The notes: generated by a model not told the origin, from the letters alone. Shown: positions 46,701 through 56,047, numbered from the stretch's first letter. The stretch: DNA of 64,000 nt from Sphingobacterium cellulitidis (GCA_002245855.1 NOUX01000006.1:237980-301979); one strand, 5' to 3'. A program made the numbers and translations.

Positions 46701-46911
46701 ATTAAGAAACTTGACATTAAACTATAATCTGCCTGAAATTAATGTCGGCGGTGTCTCTTATGTAAAAGGCGCCAACCTTTATTTCACAGCTTATAATTTA
46801 GCCGTGTGGAGCCCTTGGACTGGTGTAGATCCTGAAGATGATAACAATATCAGTCTTAATGAATATCCAAATCCGAAATCTTTTGTTTTTGGAATCAACT
46901 TCAAATTTTAA
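43774..46911 (+). CDS. SusC/RagA-type TonB-dependent outer-membrane transporter (first pair)
   Basis: A 1045-residue protein: signal peptide (residues 1-21), a carboxypeptidase-regulatory-like beta domain (about 27-105), the DEVVVTGYA segment, a TonB plug (ISMKEIEDKPVVNL, LYIIDGVPAS), then the 22-strand barrel ending in FVFGINFKF. No N-terminal STN signalling domain is present, so it should not signal to an anti-sigma factor by that route. With the SusD protein 12 bases downstream it would import a glycan or peptide. No glycosidase or peptidase is adjacent, so the substrate is unknown. Confidence 0.95.
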   Translation: MKQQLLSFLLLFMVSIGIVNAQNLQVSGKVTSQEDGSPINGTTITVIGTNTSTQTDESGSYTISAPANGSLRFSNIGFVSQTVSINNNALINVNLVADQAALDEVVVTGYANIKKTEFSGAASVISMKEIEDKPVVNLTQNLQGRVPGLLANSGSGQPGASANVQIRGTKSIQGSGAQPLYIIDGVPASASTVQNINPNDFESMTVLKDASAAALYGARGGVGVIVITTKQGKKGTSEISLRTQFGVTAPPDFSRLNLMNTSELLAYEERVGAITGSQNAAFSNVPGWYYSRKNPANANLSAAQLAEYDRKLDSTRNINTDIKDLLFRNGISQTYELNLRGGSENLTYFTSLGYMNQDGVDKTSDFERFTTRFNLGYNKGKFSVQFNNSLGYSLMRRASGDGFGNSPLNPFQMIYRAKPYDNPYLADGTLNFGGGGTNLNMKTLANLVEANENTRWTEKSWKINSGLILGFKITDDITIRNTTGIDADNGLYEFYINPNSYRGSLQTFQHGLAREANRINAQIINTSSINYNKTFNELHKIDVGAYFEGIRVYNKGLGMMLYNLNPSLPWTGQGANPLPTNGAETMPQYATSARSGYGIRSYFATAAYDYAGKYSITANLRRDGTSRIVNIDNREITTWSAGATWNIIQENFMKDQTLFTDLRLRASYGQAPNIGSIALNSYGLGFGGLEAWTIPNYTSSQVPGYGTAAYPGSTLPGIAPTTPGNPNLKIETVNKANIGLDFNMWTNRARFSFDVYSEITNDLFVDQPLSNTTGFNSMAINAGKMSNKGLEGMISVDVFRTNDIDINVGLNHAINVNKIEDLGAVTQYELGTYLIKEGLPFGSHYTYNYLGADPETGRPMYYAQDGTTVVYELANAGRFATFGTYKPKHVGGFTFDFRYKAFTLSTLFSYQFDVVRSNNIRNWITDGTRGYIGSVNQSRELLDNQWEKPGDQKFFASPVYSKGFTNSDLQNAKFLRLRNLTLNYNLPEINVGGVSYVKGANLYFTAYNLAVWSPWTGVDPEDDNNISLNEYPNPKSFVFGINFKF

Positions 46912-46923
46912 TCCTTAATAATT

Positions 46924-48384
46924 ATGAAACTCAATTATATCAAAATATTAGTCGCTGCTGCAGTGATCTCCTTCTCCTCAAGTTCGTGTTCTAACTTGTT
47001 GGATGTTAAAGAAACAGATTTCTTGGGAGGAAATGATGCCCTAAGAACAATCGCAAATAATGAATCTCTATTAATTGGAACTTATTCAGTTTTCAATAAT
47101 GAAATGGGAATTCAGTTGAATGGTGTATTTTCGGATGAATTGAAACCTGGGGATTTCTATGTGTCTCAAACGACGCATGAATGGCGTTATGCCCCGGATG
47201 ATATTGGTATCAGAGATAATTATACCGCTGTTGATCCTTATTATCGGGTAATAGATCGCACAAACCGTATTTTCGCGGCTTTGCCGGATGCACCTGCTAA
47301 TGGAACAGCAGATGAAGAGTTAAAAAAGAAAATTAGGGGGGAAGCACTTTTCTTAAGAGCCTACGCCCATTTTGAATTATTCAGATATTATTGTAAAAAC
47401 TATGACCCCGCAGAACTGGGAATGATCTATATGACAACTGTTTCCCTGGAACCTCAAGCTAGGGAAAATATGGATACTTATTTTCAGAAAATTTTAGCAG
47501 ATATTAATGAAGCGAAAACCCTTCTAAAAGATGATTATAATGACATCTATAGGGCCAATCGCTTAGCAGTAGTCGCCCTGAATGCACGTGTTGCGCTATA
47601 TATGCGTAATTGGAATGAGGCTATTACAAATGCTACCGAATATATTTCCAAAAAACCTTTAGCATCTAAAACTGATTTCCCAGAAATTTGGAAGGATAAA
47701 AGCAATGCGGAATTGGCATTTAAAATATCTAGAACCGCGGCCAGCTCCACTCGAATTGGTGGGATTTATAGAGGTGTATTTACAAAGAATGCTGCTAATG
47801 CGTTAGTTGCTCCTGCTAGTATTCTTTGGGTACCGTCTGATAAGCTTTGGAATATGTATGATCAGACGAATGATGTCCGTTTTGATGCTTATTTAATAGA
47901 TGAACCCATCTTGCAAAAAGTAACTGGAAAGCCATCCAAAATTGTAAATAAATATGCAGGCTCAGGATATGCAACTCCGAATGAGAATGTGAATGATCAT
48001 AAAATCTTTAGAACGGGGGAAATGTATTTAATTCGTGCCGAAGCTAGAGCTGAAACGGGAGCTGTAAATGGAGCAAATAGTGCGGAAGCTGACTTAAATG
48101 AATTGAGATCAGCTCGAATTGTCGGATATTCCAATGCTTCTTTTGCTACTAAAAATGCTGTTATTGATGCAATAATGGCTGAAAGATTCAAAGAATTGCC
48201 TTTTGAAGGGCATAGATTCTGGGATTTGAAAAGAAGAGGTCTTCCTGTAGAAAGAGTAGGGGATGATGCGCCTAGTGCTGCTGGAAAGACTCTCCCAGCA
48301 AATGATTTTAGGTTTGTTCTCCCAATTCCAAATGAAGAAAGATTGGCGAATCCTTTGATTCAACAAAATGAAGGTTATAACTAA
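46924..48384 (+). CDS. SusD/RagB-type nutrient-binding lipoprotein (first pair)
   Basis: A 486-residue lipoprotein (lipobox ending at Cys22) with the SusD helical fold: TPR-like helices with KIRGEALFLRAYAHFELFRYYC, and the C-terminal RLANPLIQQNEGY seen in many RagB/SusD proteins. It forms the surface lid of the SusC transporter encoded just upstream. A strong terminator follows. Confidence 0.94.
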   Translation: MKLNYIKILVAAAVISFSSSSCSNLLDVKETDFLGGNDALRTIANNESLLIGTYSVFNNEMGIQLNGVFSDELKPGDFYVSQTTHEWRYAPDDIGIRDNYTAVDPYYRVIDRTNRIFAALPDAPANGTADEELKKKIRGEALFLRAYAHFELFRYYCKNYDPAELGMIYMTTVSLEPQARENMDTYFQKILADINEAKTLLKDDYNDIYRANRLAVVALNARVALYMRNWNEAITNATEYISKKPLASKTDFPEIWKDKSNAELAFKISRTAASSTRIGGIYRGVFTKNAANALVAPASILWVPSDKLWNMYDQTNDVRFDAYLIDEPILQKVTGKPSKIVNKYAGSGYATPNENVNDHKIFRTGEMYLIRAEARAETGAVNGANSAEADLNELRSARIVGYSNASFATKNAVIDAIMAERFKELPFEGHRFWDLKRRGLPVERVGDDAPSAAGKTLPANDFRFVLPIPNEERLANPLIQQNEGYN

Positions 48385-48402
48385 TACTTTAATACTTTAA
48401 TT

Positions 48403-48432
48403 AAAACCGGGCGAAGCCCGGTTTTCTTGTTT
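48403..48432 (+). terminator. Terminator of the first susCD pair
   Basis: AAAACCGGGC (48403-48412) and GCCCGGTTTT (48416-48425) form a GC-rich stem, followed by CTTGTTT. The second pair ends in a similar CCGGGC/GCCCGG hairpin. Confidence 0.9.
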
Positions 48433-48655
48433 TATACCGTTTATTTGCATTTCGCTTTTGTCTGATTTTTAAACAAAATAAATAGTATAACTTCAATAAT
48501 GTGTCTAAAATAATATGAAAAGTGCAATAACTTAAGCGTAATTTTGCTTTTTTGACAATAATGTTGTAGAAAATATTAAAAAGTGAGGTAAAAAATCATC
48601 CTTCTGATAAAATATTGTCAATTAAATCAGTTTTAGCTTCATTTTGTTACAAAAA

Positions 48656-48667
48656 TCAAACGATTGA
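48656..48667. promoter_or_regulatory. LacI-family operator-like palindrome upstream of the second susC
   Basis: TCAAACGATTGA has TCAA/TTGA half-sites around a central CG. It shares the 10-base core CAAACGATTG with the site before the sugar permease gene at 25825. Confidence 0.35.
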
Positions 48668-48752
48668 TTAAAATTATACAAGTAATATTTCTTTGATTAT
48701 TACGGTTTTAGACGGTTTTGTAGCTGTACTGTGTTATTAAGTGTTAAATCAT

Positions 48753-48785
48753 TTTGTATTATGTTAAGTTAATGTTATATAATTG
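48753..48785 (+). promoter_or_regulatory. Predicted Bacteroidota-type promoter of the second susC gene
   Basis: TTTG (48753-48756) and TATAATTG (48778-48785) are 21 bases apart. The -7-like box ends 86 bases before the ATG, against 83 for the first susC. Confidence 0.55.
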
Positions 48786-48871
48786 CCAAAATTATGTTAA
48801 CGAACAAAGAATGACCAAACCATCATTCTAAGTACAAACGCAATTATTTAACAAACAACAAACAAATTATT

Positions 48872-51800
48872 ATGAAACACAGATTACTCAGCTTTCTTGT
48901 GCTGTTTATTCTTTCCATTGGATTGGTAAATGCACAAAATCGTCAGCTAAGTGGTAAAGTTACAGATGCCGCAACAGGATCTCCCCTAGCGAGCGTTACT
49001 GTAAAGGCATCGGGTTCTTCCAATGCGACACAAACTGACGAACAAGGAAATTATTCCTTAGCCGTAAATGAAAATGATCGACTGACTTTTTCAAATATCG
49101 GTTACGAAACTCAAACTCTGCCAGTAGCAGGAAAATCATCCCTTAATGTTTCTTTAGTATCCATTTCGGACGCCCTTGATGAGGTAGTAGTCGTGGCTTA
49201 TGGAACGGTAAGTAAAAAAAGTCACGTGGGTTCTTCTGCTCAGGTATCAGCCAAAGAAATAGAAAATAGACCTTTAACTAACGTTTCTAGTGCATTGGTG
49301 GGCTCTGCTCCTGGCGTACAAGGTACTCTTTCTGGTGGTGCCCCAGGTGCTTCCGCTAATATTCGTATCCGTGGATTTGGCTCTATTAACGCTTCTAATA
49401 GCCCGCTGTATGTAGTGGATGGAATCCCATACGATGGAACGGTATCTAACATTAATCCGGATGATGTAGAATCAATCTCCATCTTAAAGGACGCGGCAAC
49501 TACTGCATTATACGGTTCTAGAGGTGCAAACGGTGTAATTATGATTACTACTAAAAAAGGTAAAGTCAATTCTGGAAACTTTACTGTAAATGCTTCAGCA
49601 GGTATTATCCGTCGTGGCCTCCCTGAATACGACCGTTTAGATGCGCATCAATATTACCCTGTAATGTGGCAAGCATTGAAAAATAGCTTAGTTTCCAGTG
49701 GTATCCCAGATGATAAGGCTAGAGAACTCGCATCTGGAAAATTAACAAGCTATAATGGAAATAACTATAGCGATATTTCTACGGTACTTGGTTATAACCC
49801 TTTTCATGTTGCAAATGATGAAATCGTAGGTTTGGATGGAAAAATTAATCCTAATGCCCAACTTAAATGGGGAGAAGATCTTGACTGGGAAAATCAAATC
49901 CTTTCTGGTGGTAAAAGACGCCAAGCTTACGGAATTACCTATGATGGTGGTTCTGATAAAACAACCTATTTCGCAAATCTAGGATATACAAATGATAATG
50001 GTTATTTGTTGAAATCTAGCTTGAAAAGAATTAATGCGCGTGCAAATATTACAACTCAAGCAACGAAATGGTTGAGAACTGGTTTAAACCTGAATGGAAA
50101 CTACAATGTTAACCTTTTTGACAACGCTGGTGACGGTGGAACTTCTTTTATCAACCCTTTCTTCTATTCTAGAAATGTTGGACCAATCTATCCTGTACAT
50201 TTGCATGATTTGAATACTGGTGAATACATCCTTGATGAATTTGGCCAAAAGAAATTCGATTTTGGTGATAAAAGACCTTTCTCTCCAGGTCGTCATGCTC
50301 TGTATGAAAATACCTTGGATGAGCAAAAAAATATCCGCTCAACCTTAGGCGGTAGAACCTTCTTGGAAGTTCAGATCTTACCGCAATTAAAGGCAAGTAC
50401 AAATATCGGTTTGGATGTTCAAGATACGCACGAAAGATTTTATGATAACCCAATCCTAGGGGATGGTTCTCCGGCTGGACGTGCTTATCATTATTTATAC
50501 AGAACAACAAGTTATACTTGGAACCAACTCCTTGAATATAACCAAACATTCAATGAAAATCATACAGTAGGCGTAATGGTCGGTCATGAAAATTATTCCT
50601 ATAAATATAATTACCTGTCTGGTAGCCGCTCTGAAATGATCGTTGATGGTATCACCGAACTTCCAAACTTCGCGACTGTTCTTGGAACTACTTCTTATGA
50701 AGATAATAGAGCCATTGAAAGTTACTTCTCTAGATTATCCTACGACTACAAAGGGAAATACATCTTTACTGGTACTTTGAGAAGAGATGGTAACTCTAGA
50801 TTCCATAAAGATTTTAGATGGGCAACATTCTGGTCTGTTGGTGGTGCTTATAACATCGGTGAGGAAGATTTTATCAATAAAGATAAAATCAATATGTTGA
50901 AAATTAGATCTTCTTATGGCTCGGTAGGTAATGACGCTGGAATTAGCAACTATGCTTACCAGGCTTTATATACCTTAGGAGTTAATAATGCTTCAAATCC
51001 TGGATTTACGCAAAGATCATTGCCTAATGATAGCTTAACTTGGGAAACAGCCAAAAACTTCGACATTGGTGTTGATTTTGAATTGTTCAATAGAAGAGTA
51101 TCTGGTTCCGTAGAATATTTCGATAGAAAAACTTCAGGATTGATTTTCCCTGTGCCAATGGCTTTGATGAATGGTGGGGTAGTAAATGTTTCTCCTCATT
51201 ACCACACGATTGACATGAACATCGGAAATTTATATAACCGCGGTGTAGAAATGTCCTTGACTGGTAATATCGTAAGAAATGATAATGTGAGATACTCAAC
51301 TACGTTGAATTTAACACATTTGAAAAACCAAATTACTTCTATGCCTCCAGGAAACCCATTGATCCAAAGTGGAACCAAAGCTTATTCTGTAGGACATTCC
51401 ATCTATGACTATTATTTACGTGAGTTCTATGGTGTAGATGCTGAAAATGGAGATGCATTATACAAAACGGATGTCATGTCTGCCAATGCTAGAATTTTGG
51501 GTGCTGATACTGTAACCAACGTTATTGCTGAAGCTAATTATAGATATGTTGGAAAATCAGCTATTCCTGACCTATATGGATCGATGTCCCATAACCTTTC
51601 TTACAAAGGTTTTGACTTGAATGTATTATTCACTTTCCAATTAGGAGGATATGTTTATGATTCTCAATATGCTTCTTTAATGTCTGCGGGTAGCTATGGA
51701 AATGCAAAACACGTTGATGTATTAAACGCTTGGCAAAAACCTGGTGACCAAACTAGTATCCCTAGAATGGACGGTGGAAATGCTACAAACCTGTCTGGTG

Positions 51801-52048
51801 GTAGCAGCAGATACTTAACAAAAGCATCTTATTTAAACTTGAACAGTATTACTTTAGGATATAACTTACCTAAAGATTTATTGAATACTGTAGCAGTTAA
51901 AGAAACTTATATCTTCCTTTCTGGTGAAAACCTTGCGTTCTTCAACAAAAGAAAAGGTATGAACAACTTGGGCGCATTTAACGGGGTAGTTGATAATACT
52001 TACAACTTCAACAAATTGTTTACTGTTGGTGCAAGAATTAAATTTTAA
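48872..52048 (+). CDS. SusC/RagA-type TonB-dependent outer-membrane transporter (second pair)
   Basis: A 1058-residue paralogue of the first SusC. The first 30 residues are nearly the same (MKHRLLSFLVLFILSIGLVN against MKQQLLSFLLLFMVSIGIVN). A carboxypeptidase-regulatory-like domain, DEVVVVAYG, plug (LYVVDGIPYDG, SILKDAATTALYGSRG) and barrel follow, ending in FTVGARIKF. It has no STN domain. The barrel is clearly diverged from the first copy, so the two likely import different ligands. It is 3 bases from its SusD gene. Confidence 0.95.
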   Translation: MKHRLLSFLVLFILSIGLVNAQNRQLSGKVTDAATGSPLASVTVKASGSSNATQTDEQGNYSLAVNENDRLTFSNIGYETQTLPVAGKSSLNVSLVSISDALDEVVVVAYGTVSKKSHVGSSAQVSAKEIENRPLTNVSSALVGSAPGVQGTLSGGAPGASANIRIRGFGSINASNSPLYVVDGIPYDGTVSNINPDDVESISILKDAATTALYGSRGANGVIMITTKKGKVNSGNFTVNASAGIIRRGLPEYDRLDAHQYYPVMWQALKNSLVSSGIPDDKARELASGKLTSYNGNNYSDISTVLGYNPFHVANDEIVGLDGKINPNAQLKWGEDLDWENQILSGGKRRQAYGITYDGGSDKTTYFANLGYTNDNGYLLKSSLKRINARANITTQATKWLRTGLNLNGNYNVNLFDNAGDGGTSFINPFFYSRNVGPIYPVHLHDLNTGEYILDEFGQKKFDFGDKRPFSPGRHALYENTLDEQKNIRSTLGGRTFLEVQILPQLKASTNIGLDVQDTHERFYDNPILGDGSPAGRAYHYLYRTTSYTWNQLLEYNQTFNENHTVGVMVGHENYSYKYNYLSGSRSEMIVDGITELPNFATVLGTTSYEDNRAIESYFSRLSYDYKGKYIFTGTLRRDGNSRFHKDFRWATFWSVGGAYNIGEEDFINKDKINMLKIRSSYGSVGNDAGISNYAYQALYTLGVNNASNPGFTQRSLPNDSLTWETAKNFDIGVDFELFNRRVSGSVEYFDRKTSGLIFPVPMALMNGGVVNVSPHYHTIDMNIGNLYNRGVEMSLTGNIVRNDNVRYSTTLNLTHLKNQITSMPPGNPLIQSGTKAYSVGHSIYDYYLREFYGVDAENGDALYKTDVMSANARILGADTVTNVIAEANYRYVGKSAIPDLYGSMSHNLSYKGFDLNVLFTFQLGGYVYDSQYASLMSAGSYGNAKHVDVLNAWQKPGDQTSIPRMDGGNATNLSGGSSRYLTKASYLNLNSITLGYNLPKDLLNTVAVKETYIFLSGENLAFFNKRKGMNNLGAFNGVVDNTYNFNKLFTVGARIKF

Positions 52049-52051
52049 GAC

Positions 52052-53536
52052 ATGAAAAAGACATTTATTATATTTCTAGGGTTGATTTCATTGTTTCAAT
52101 TTACTGGTTGTAAGTCAGATTATCTTGAAACTCAACCTACTGACCAAGTGTCAACAGGATCTGCATTTAAAACTGTGGATAACTCTTGGGCAGCCTTAAA
52201 CGGTATCCATAGAATTTTATACCAACAAATTTTCGGATCTCAACCACAAGGTGGACAAAGTGGTAACATGATGGTGATGGACTTGATGGGAGAAGATGTG
52301 GTTTTCTCAACCAATACAAGCTCACATATGAGGGAATCCTATCAATGGATTGACCATATAGATCCTACATCTGGTAATGTTAAGTATAACTATTTGTTCT
52401 ACTATGTGATTATTGGTAATGCCAATATGATCATTGAAAACGTAGATGCTGCGGAAGGTTCCGAAGTGGATAAAGCTTATATCAAAGGTCAGGCATTAGC
52501 TTACCGTGCATGGAGCTATTTCCAAATGGTACAGTTATTTGGTGAAAGATATGTTAAGGGTGCTGCAAATAATGGCTTGGCAGTTTCTTTAGTAACCAAA
52601 CCAAGTACTGCGGCTGTACCTAGAAGCACTGTACAAGAAGTGTACAACCAAATCAATGCCGATCTACAACAAGCTGCAACTTTGTTGAATGGTTATTCCA
52701 GAGGAACTGATAAATCTCAGATCAACCTGGATGTGGTTAAAGGTTTCCAAGCACGTGTTGCTTTAGCTCAACACAATTATGCAGATGCTGCAAAATTCGC
52801 AAAAGAAGCAAGAGCAAATGCTCCTTTGATGAATGAAGAAGAATATCTTTCTGGATTCAATAATTACTCGGTAGGTGAGTGGATGTGGTCTTCTAGAATC
52901 GTAGCGGATCAAACAAACTACTTCTATTCTTTCTTCGCTTATATGTCTATCAACTATAGTTCAAGTGTAATTAGAGGTACTCCTAAATTGATCTTCTCTA
53001 AATTATATGATCAAATCTCTGATACAGATGTTAGGAAAAAACTTTGGGATCCAACAGGTGCCAATAAAGAAGATTTCCCGCTGCCTTTAAGCACATTTAA
53101 CCGCTTCAAATACCATAGCAAAAAGTTCAAAGTTGCTAATGAAGCTATGAGTATAGGTGATGTTCCATACATGCGTGGTGCTGAAATGTACCTAATTGAA
53201 GCTGAAGCTTTAGCTAGGGATGGTAAATCAGCAGATGCTGCAACGGCATTGTTTAACTTCGTCTCTAAAAGAGATCCTCAGTATGTGAAATCTACAAAAA
53301 CTGGACAAGCTCTAGTGGATGAGATTATGCTACAAAGAAGATCTGAGTTATGGGGTGAAGGTTTCAGATTCTATGATTTGAAGAGAACAAATACTCCACT
53401 TGATAGAACGGGTGGAAACCATAATGCTACGGTGGCAAAATTACTTTCTGCACCAGCAAACTCTAAATTGTGGCAATTCTTTATTCCTCAATCTGAGATT
53501 CAAAACTCAGGGGGTGTGGTTACACAAAATCCATAA
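52052..53536 (+). CDS. SusD/RagB-type nutrient-binding lipoprotein (second pair)
   Basis: A 494-residue lipoprotein (FTGCKSDYLE, Cys20) with the SusD fold: GQALAYRAWSYFQMVQLFGE and the C-terminal LWGEGFRFYDLKRTNTPL and IPQSEIQNSGG segments. It is paired with the second SusC. The terminator after it resembles that of the first pair. Confidence 0.94.
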   Translation: MKKTFIIFLGLISLFQFTGCKSDYLETQPTDQVSTGSAFKTVDNSWAALNGIHRILYQQIFGSQPQGGQSGNMMVMDLMGEDVVFSTNTSSHMRESYQWIDHIDPTSGNVKYNYLFYYVIIGNANMIIENVDAAEGSEVDKAYIKGQALAYRAWSYFQMVQLFGERYVKGAANNGLAVSLVTKPSTAAVPRSTVQEVYNQINADLQQAATLLNGYSRGTDKSQINLDVVKGFQARVALAQHNYADAAKFAKEARANAPLMNEEEYLSGFNNYSVGEWMWSSRIVADQTNYFYSFFAYMSINYSSSVIRGTPKLIFSKLYDQISDTDVRKKLWDPTGANKEDFPLPLSTFNRFKYHSKKFKVANEAMSIGDVPYMRGAEMYLIEAEALARDGKSADAATALFNFVSKRDPQYVKSTKTGQALVDEIMLQRRSELWGEGFRFYDLKRTNTPLDRTGGNHNATVAKLLSAPANSKLWQFFIPQSEIQNSGGVVTQNP

Positions 53537-53562
53537 GGAATTAGGAAATACGGATAATAAAG

Positions 53563-53590
53563 AAGCCGGGCATTTGCCCGGCTTTCTTGT
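53563..53590 (+). terminator. Terminator of the second susCD pair
   Basis: AAGCCGGGC (53563-53571) and GCCCGGCTT (53576-53584) with a 4-base loop, followed by TCTTGT. Confidence 0.88.
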
Positions 53591-53626
53591 TTGTTCACTA
53601 ACGATTTATTAAAATTACACCTTTTC

Positions 53627-54763
53627 TTATTTTAAAACTTCTCTCGCAATAACCAATCGCTGAATTTCCGAAGTACCCTCGTAAATCTGCGTAATCTTTG
53701 CATCTCGCATTAAGCGTTCTACATGATATTCTTTGACATAGCCGTAGCCACCATGAATCTGGACCGCCTCCACCGTATGTCTCATCGCAACTTCAGAAGT
53801 ATTCAACTTGGCCATTGCAGCAATCTTCCCGTAAGGCAAACCTTGATCCTTGGTCCATGCCGCCTTGTAAGTCAATAATCTTGCTGCCTCAATATCCACC
53901 TCCATGTCCGCCAATTTAAACTGTATAGCCTGATGGTCGGAAATAGGCTTCCCAAAGGTTTTTCTTTCCTTCGAATAGGCCAAAGCGATATCATATGCCC
54001 CGGCAGCTATTCCCAAGGCTTGTGCGGCTATCCCAATCCTTCCGCCGTCTAAGGTCTTCATCGCAAATTTAAACCCAAACCCATCTTCCCCAATTCTATT
54101 CTCCTTAGGTACTTTGACATCTGAAAACATAAGGGAATGCGTGTCTGAACTACGTATTCCTAATTTATTTTCTTTTGGACCAATGGTAAAACCTGGCATT
54201 CCCTTTTCTACAATCAGCGCATTGATGCCGCGATGCCCCTTTTCAGGATCTGTCTGTGCTATCACAATATAAATATCTGCATTGCCACCATTGGTAATCC
54301 AGTTTTTTGTGCCATTCAATACGTAATGATCCCCTTTATCTTCCGCTAAGGTATGTTGCGAGGAAGCATCTGAGCCTGCTTCTGGCTCCGATAATGCAAA
54401 AGCGCCTAGCTTTTCTCCACTTGCTAAGGGCTTTAAGTATTTTTGTTTCTGTTCTTCTGTTCCAAATTCATTCAGCCCAAATAAAACAAGTGAATTATGA
54501 GCAGACATAATAACTGCTGCTGATGCGTCAATCTTTGCAATCTCCTCTAAGGCCAGAACATAGGCTAAGGTATCCATCCCTGCACCGCCATATTGCTCAG
54601 GTACCATAATCCCCATAAATCCTAATTCTCCCATTTGCTTCACAAAGTCCGTAGGAAACTTCGCCTGCTCATCCCGCTCTATAACACCTGCCTTTAATTC
54701 CTGGGCAAACTCGCGAGCCGCCGCTCGTATCATTTTATGTTCTTCTGATAGTTCGAAATTCAT
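53627..54763 (-). CDS. Acyl-CoA dehydrogenase, short-chain (butyryl-CoA) type
   Basis: A 378-residue flavoenzyme. Landmarks are [51 protein letters not shown], and the C-terminal [20 protein letters not shown] and [11 protein letters not shown]. The Glu of YEGTSE is the usual catalytic base of short-chain dehydrogenases. It starts fatty- or branched-acyl-CoA beta-oxidation and passes electrons to ETF. It stands alone, upstream of a 260-base gene-free spacer (54764-55023) in which I see nothing clear. Confidence 0.94.
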   Translation of the reverse strand: MNFELSEEHKMIRAAAREFAQELKAGVIERDEQAKFPTDFVKQMGELGFMGIMVPEQYGGAGMDTLAYVLALEEIAKIDASAAVIMSAHNSLVLFGLNEFGTEEQKQKYLKPLASGEKLGAFALSEPEAGSDASSQHTLAEDKGDHYVLNGTKNWITNGGNADIYIVIAQTDPEKGHRGINALIVEKGMPGFTIGPKENKLGIRSSDTHSLMFSDVKVPKENRIGEDGFGFKFAMKTLDGGRIGIAAQALGIAAGAYDIALAYSKERKTFGKPISDHQAIQFKLADMEVDIEAARLLTYKAAWTKDQGLPYGKIAAMAKLNTSEVAMRHTVEAVQIHGGYGYVKEYHVERLMRDAKITQIYEGTSEIQRLVIAREVLK

Positions 54764-55023
54764 CTTAATCGTTTATAAGGTTTAAACCAAATATAATATA
54801 AAAATATTATGCAAGCATAATAAAAATTATTTTTTTATTTGATCTATACCCAATTTGTTTTTATCAGTAAACTTTTGCTCTCCCCTGATTGTTATGTAGT
54901 TACTAACGGATTTTATAATTTAATTGTAAGAAATAGATTAAACTAATTTCTCATTTTGCGATTATCAATAAAATCTACTATATTGGTAGAGTAAACAATT
55001 TAGTTCATTATAAATTTTTAGAT

Positions 55024-55659
55024 ATGAGTTTAAGATTAGGTGATGATGCACCAAACTTTCAAGCAAAAACTACAGTAGGGAATATTGATTTCTATAATTA
55101 TATTGATGGTAAGTGGGCTGTTTTATATTCCCATCCTTCTGATTTTACTCCTGTATGTACAACCGAATTAGGTCGTACCGCAAAATTAAAATCAGAATTT
55201 GATAAACGTAATGTTAAGGTGTTGGCATTAAGTGTAGATTCTGTAGATGATCATAACGAATGGGTAAAAGATATCAACGAAACCCAAAATACCGAAGTTA
55301 ATTTCCCAATCATCGCTGATGAAAATAGACATGTGGCAGAATTATATGATATGATTCACCCGAATGCTTCTGCGACCGCAACGGTTCGTTCGGTATTTGT
55401 GATTGGACCTGATAAAAAAGTTAAATTAACCTTGACTTATCCCGCTTCTACTGGAAGAAATTTTGATGAAATTTTAAGAGTAATCGATTCCTTACAACTT
55501 ACTGCAGATTATCAGGTAGCAACTCCTGCAGATTGGAAAGATGGTGAGGATGTTATCGTGGTCCCTGCCATAAAAACAGAGGAAATCCCTGGAAAATTCC
55601 CAAAAGGTTTTAAAGAAATCAAACCTTACTTGAGAACGACTCCACAACCAAATAAATAG
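55024..55659 (+). CDS. 1-Cys peroxiredoxin (Prx6 type)
   Basis: A 211-residue peroxiredoxin. The peroxidatic Cys is C45 in DFTPVCTTELG, and no other cysteine is present, so it is a 1-Cys enzyme. The long C-terminal extension (DWKDGEDVIVVPAIKTEE, KGFKEIKPYLR) is typical of the Prx6 group. It removes hydrogen peroxide and alkyl peroxides in the cytoplasm. It is monocistronic. Confidence 0.95.
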   Translation: MSLRLGDDAPNFQAKTTVGNIDFYNYIDGKWAVLYSHPSDFTPVCTTELGRTAKLKSEFDKRNVKVLALSVDSVDDHNEWVKDINETQNTEVNFPIIADENRHVAELYDMIHPNASATATVRSVFVIGPDKKVKLTLTYPASTGRNFDEILRVIDSLQLTADYQVATPADWKDGEDVIVVPAIKTEEIPGKFPKGFKEIKPYLRTTPQPNK

Positions 55660-55687
55660 TAAATCATTTATTTTAATACAAATTGAG

Positions 55688-55716
55688 GCCAACTGAAATT
55701 AGTTGGCTTTTTCTTT
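55688..55716 (+). terminator. Terminator of the peroxiredoxin gene
   Basis: GCCAACT (55688-55694) and AGTTGGC (55701-55707) form a stem followed by TTTTTCTTT. It overlaps the stop codon of the small convergent gene. Confidence 0.8.
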
Positions 55717-55905
55717 AAATGGATTTTTCTTCTTCCGTGGGACAATATAGGAGGTGATCAATGCGATCAAAATGACCAATGACAATTGCTTAAGGATAAT
55801 GCCATAATCAAACTCAAATGCTTGGCTGGATGTAAGGTATTGAAATGCCTGGGTAATAACCACGATGGCAAGGAAGATGAAAAAATAGGTCCAAAAGGTC
55901 CGCAT
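55699..55905 (-). CDS. Small two-helix membrane protein
   Basis: A 68-residue protein with two hydrophobic stretches (about residues 3-22 and 34-53) and a basic tail (PRKKKNPFKEK). The family is not recognised. It is convergent with the peroxiredoxin gene. The positive-inside pattern supports a real small membrane protein. Confidence 0.55.
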   Translation of the reverse strand: MRTFWTYFFIFLAIVVITQAFQYLTSSQAFEFDYGIILKQLSLVILIALITSYIVPRKKKNPFKEKAN

Positions 55906-55992
55906 ATTTTTTTGTTTTTATTAAATATAAGGAATAAGATATTAAATATCAAAGAGATATGTCTGGTTAGATTCACATAGGTATATAAAACA

Positions 55993-56024
55993 AATAAGGT
56001 GTTACATCTTTGTAACACCTTATT
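55993..56024 (-). terminator. Terminator of the sigma/anti-sigma-protease operon
   Basis: AATAAGGTGTTACA (55993-56006) and TGTAACACCTTATT (56011-56024) form a perfect 14-bp stem just past the stop of the minus-strand protease gene, with a T-rich tail on that strand. Confidence 0.85.
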
Positions 56025-56047
56025 GAATACAAAAGTCCAATTTATTA

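Larger units (their letters stand above)
48433..48871. other. Leader region upstream of the second susC
   Basis: A 439-base gene-free spacer. It contains TTTTGTTACAA (48642-48652), a LacI-operator-like palindrome (48656-48667) and TGTTATATAATTG (48773-48785). I see no convincing open frame or structured RNA in it. Confidence 0.6.

Noticed and set aside
49222-49232. CACGTG core, considered as a parS half-site because parAB is present.
   Set aside because: It is inside susC coding sequence and lacks the flanking TGTTTC/GAAACA arms. The same holds for the CACGTG near 56395.
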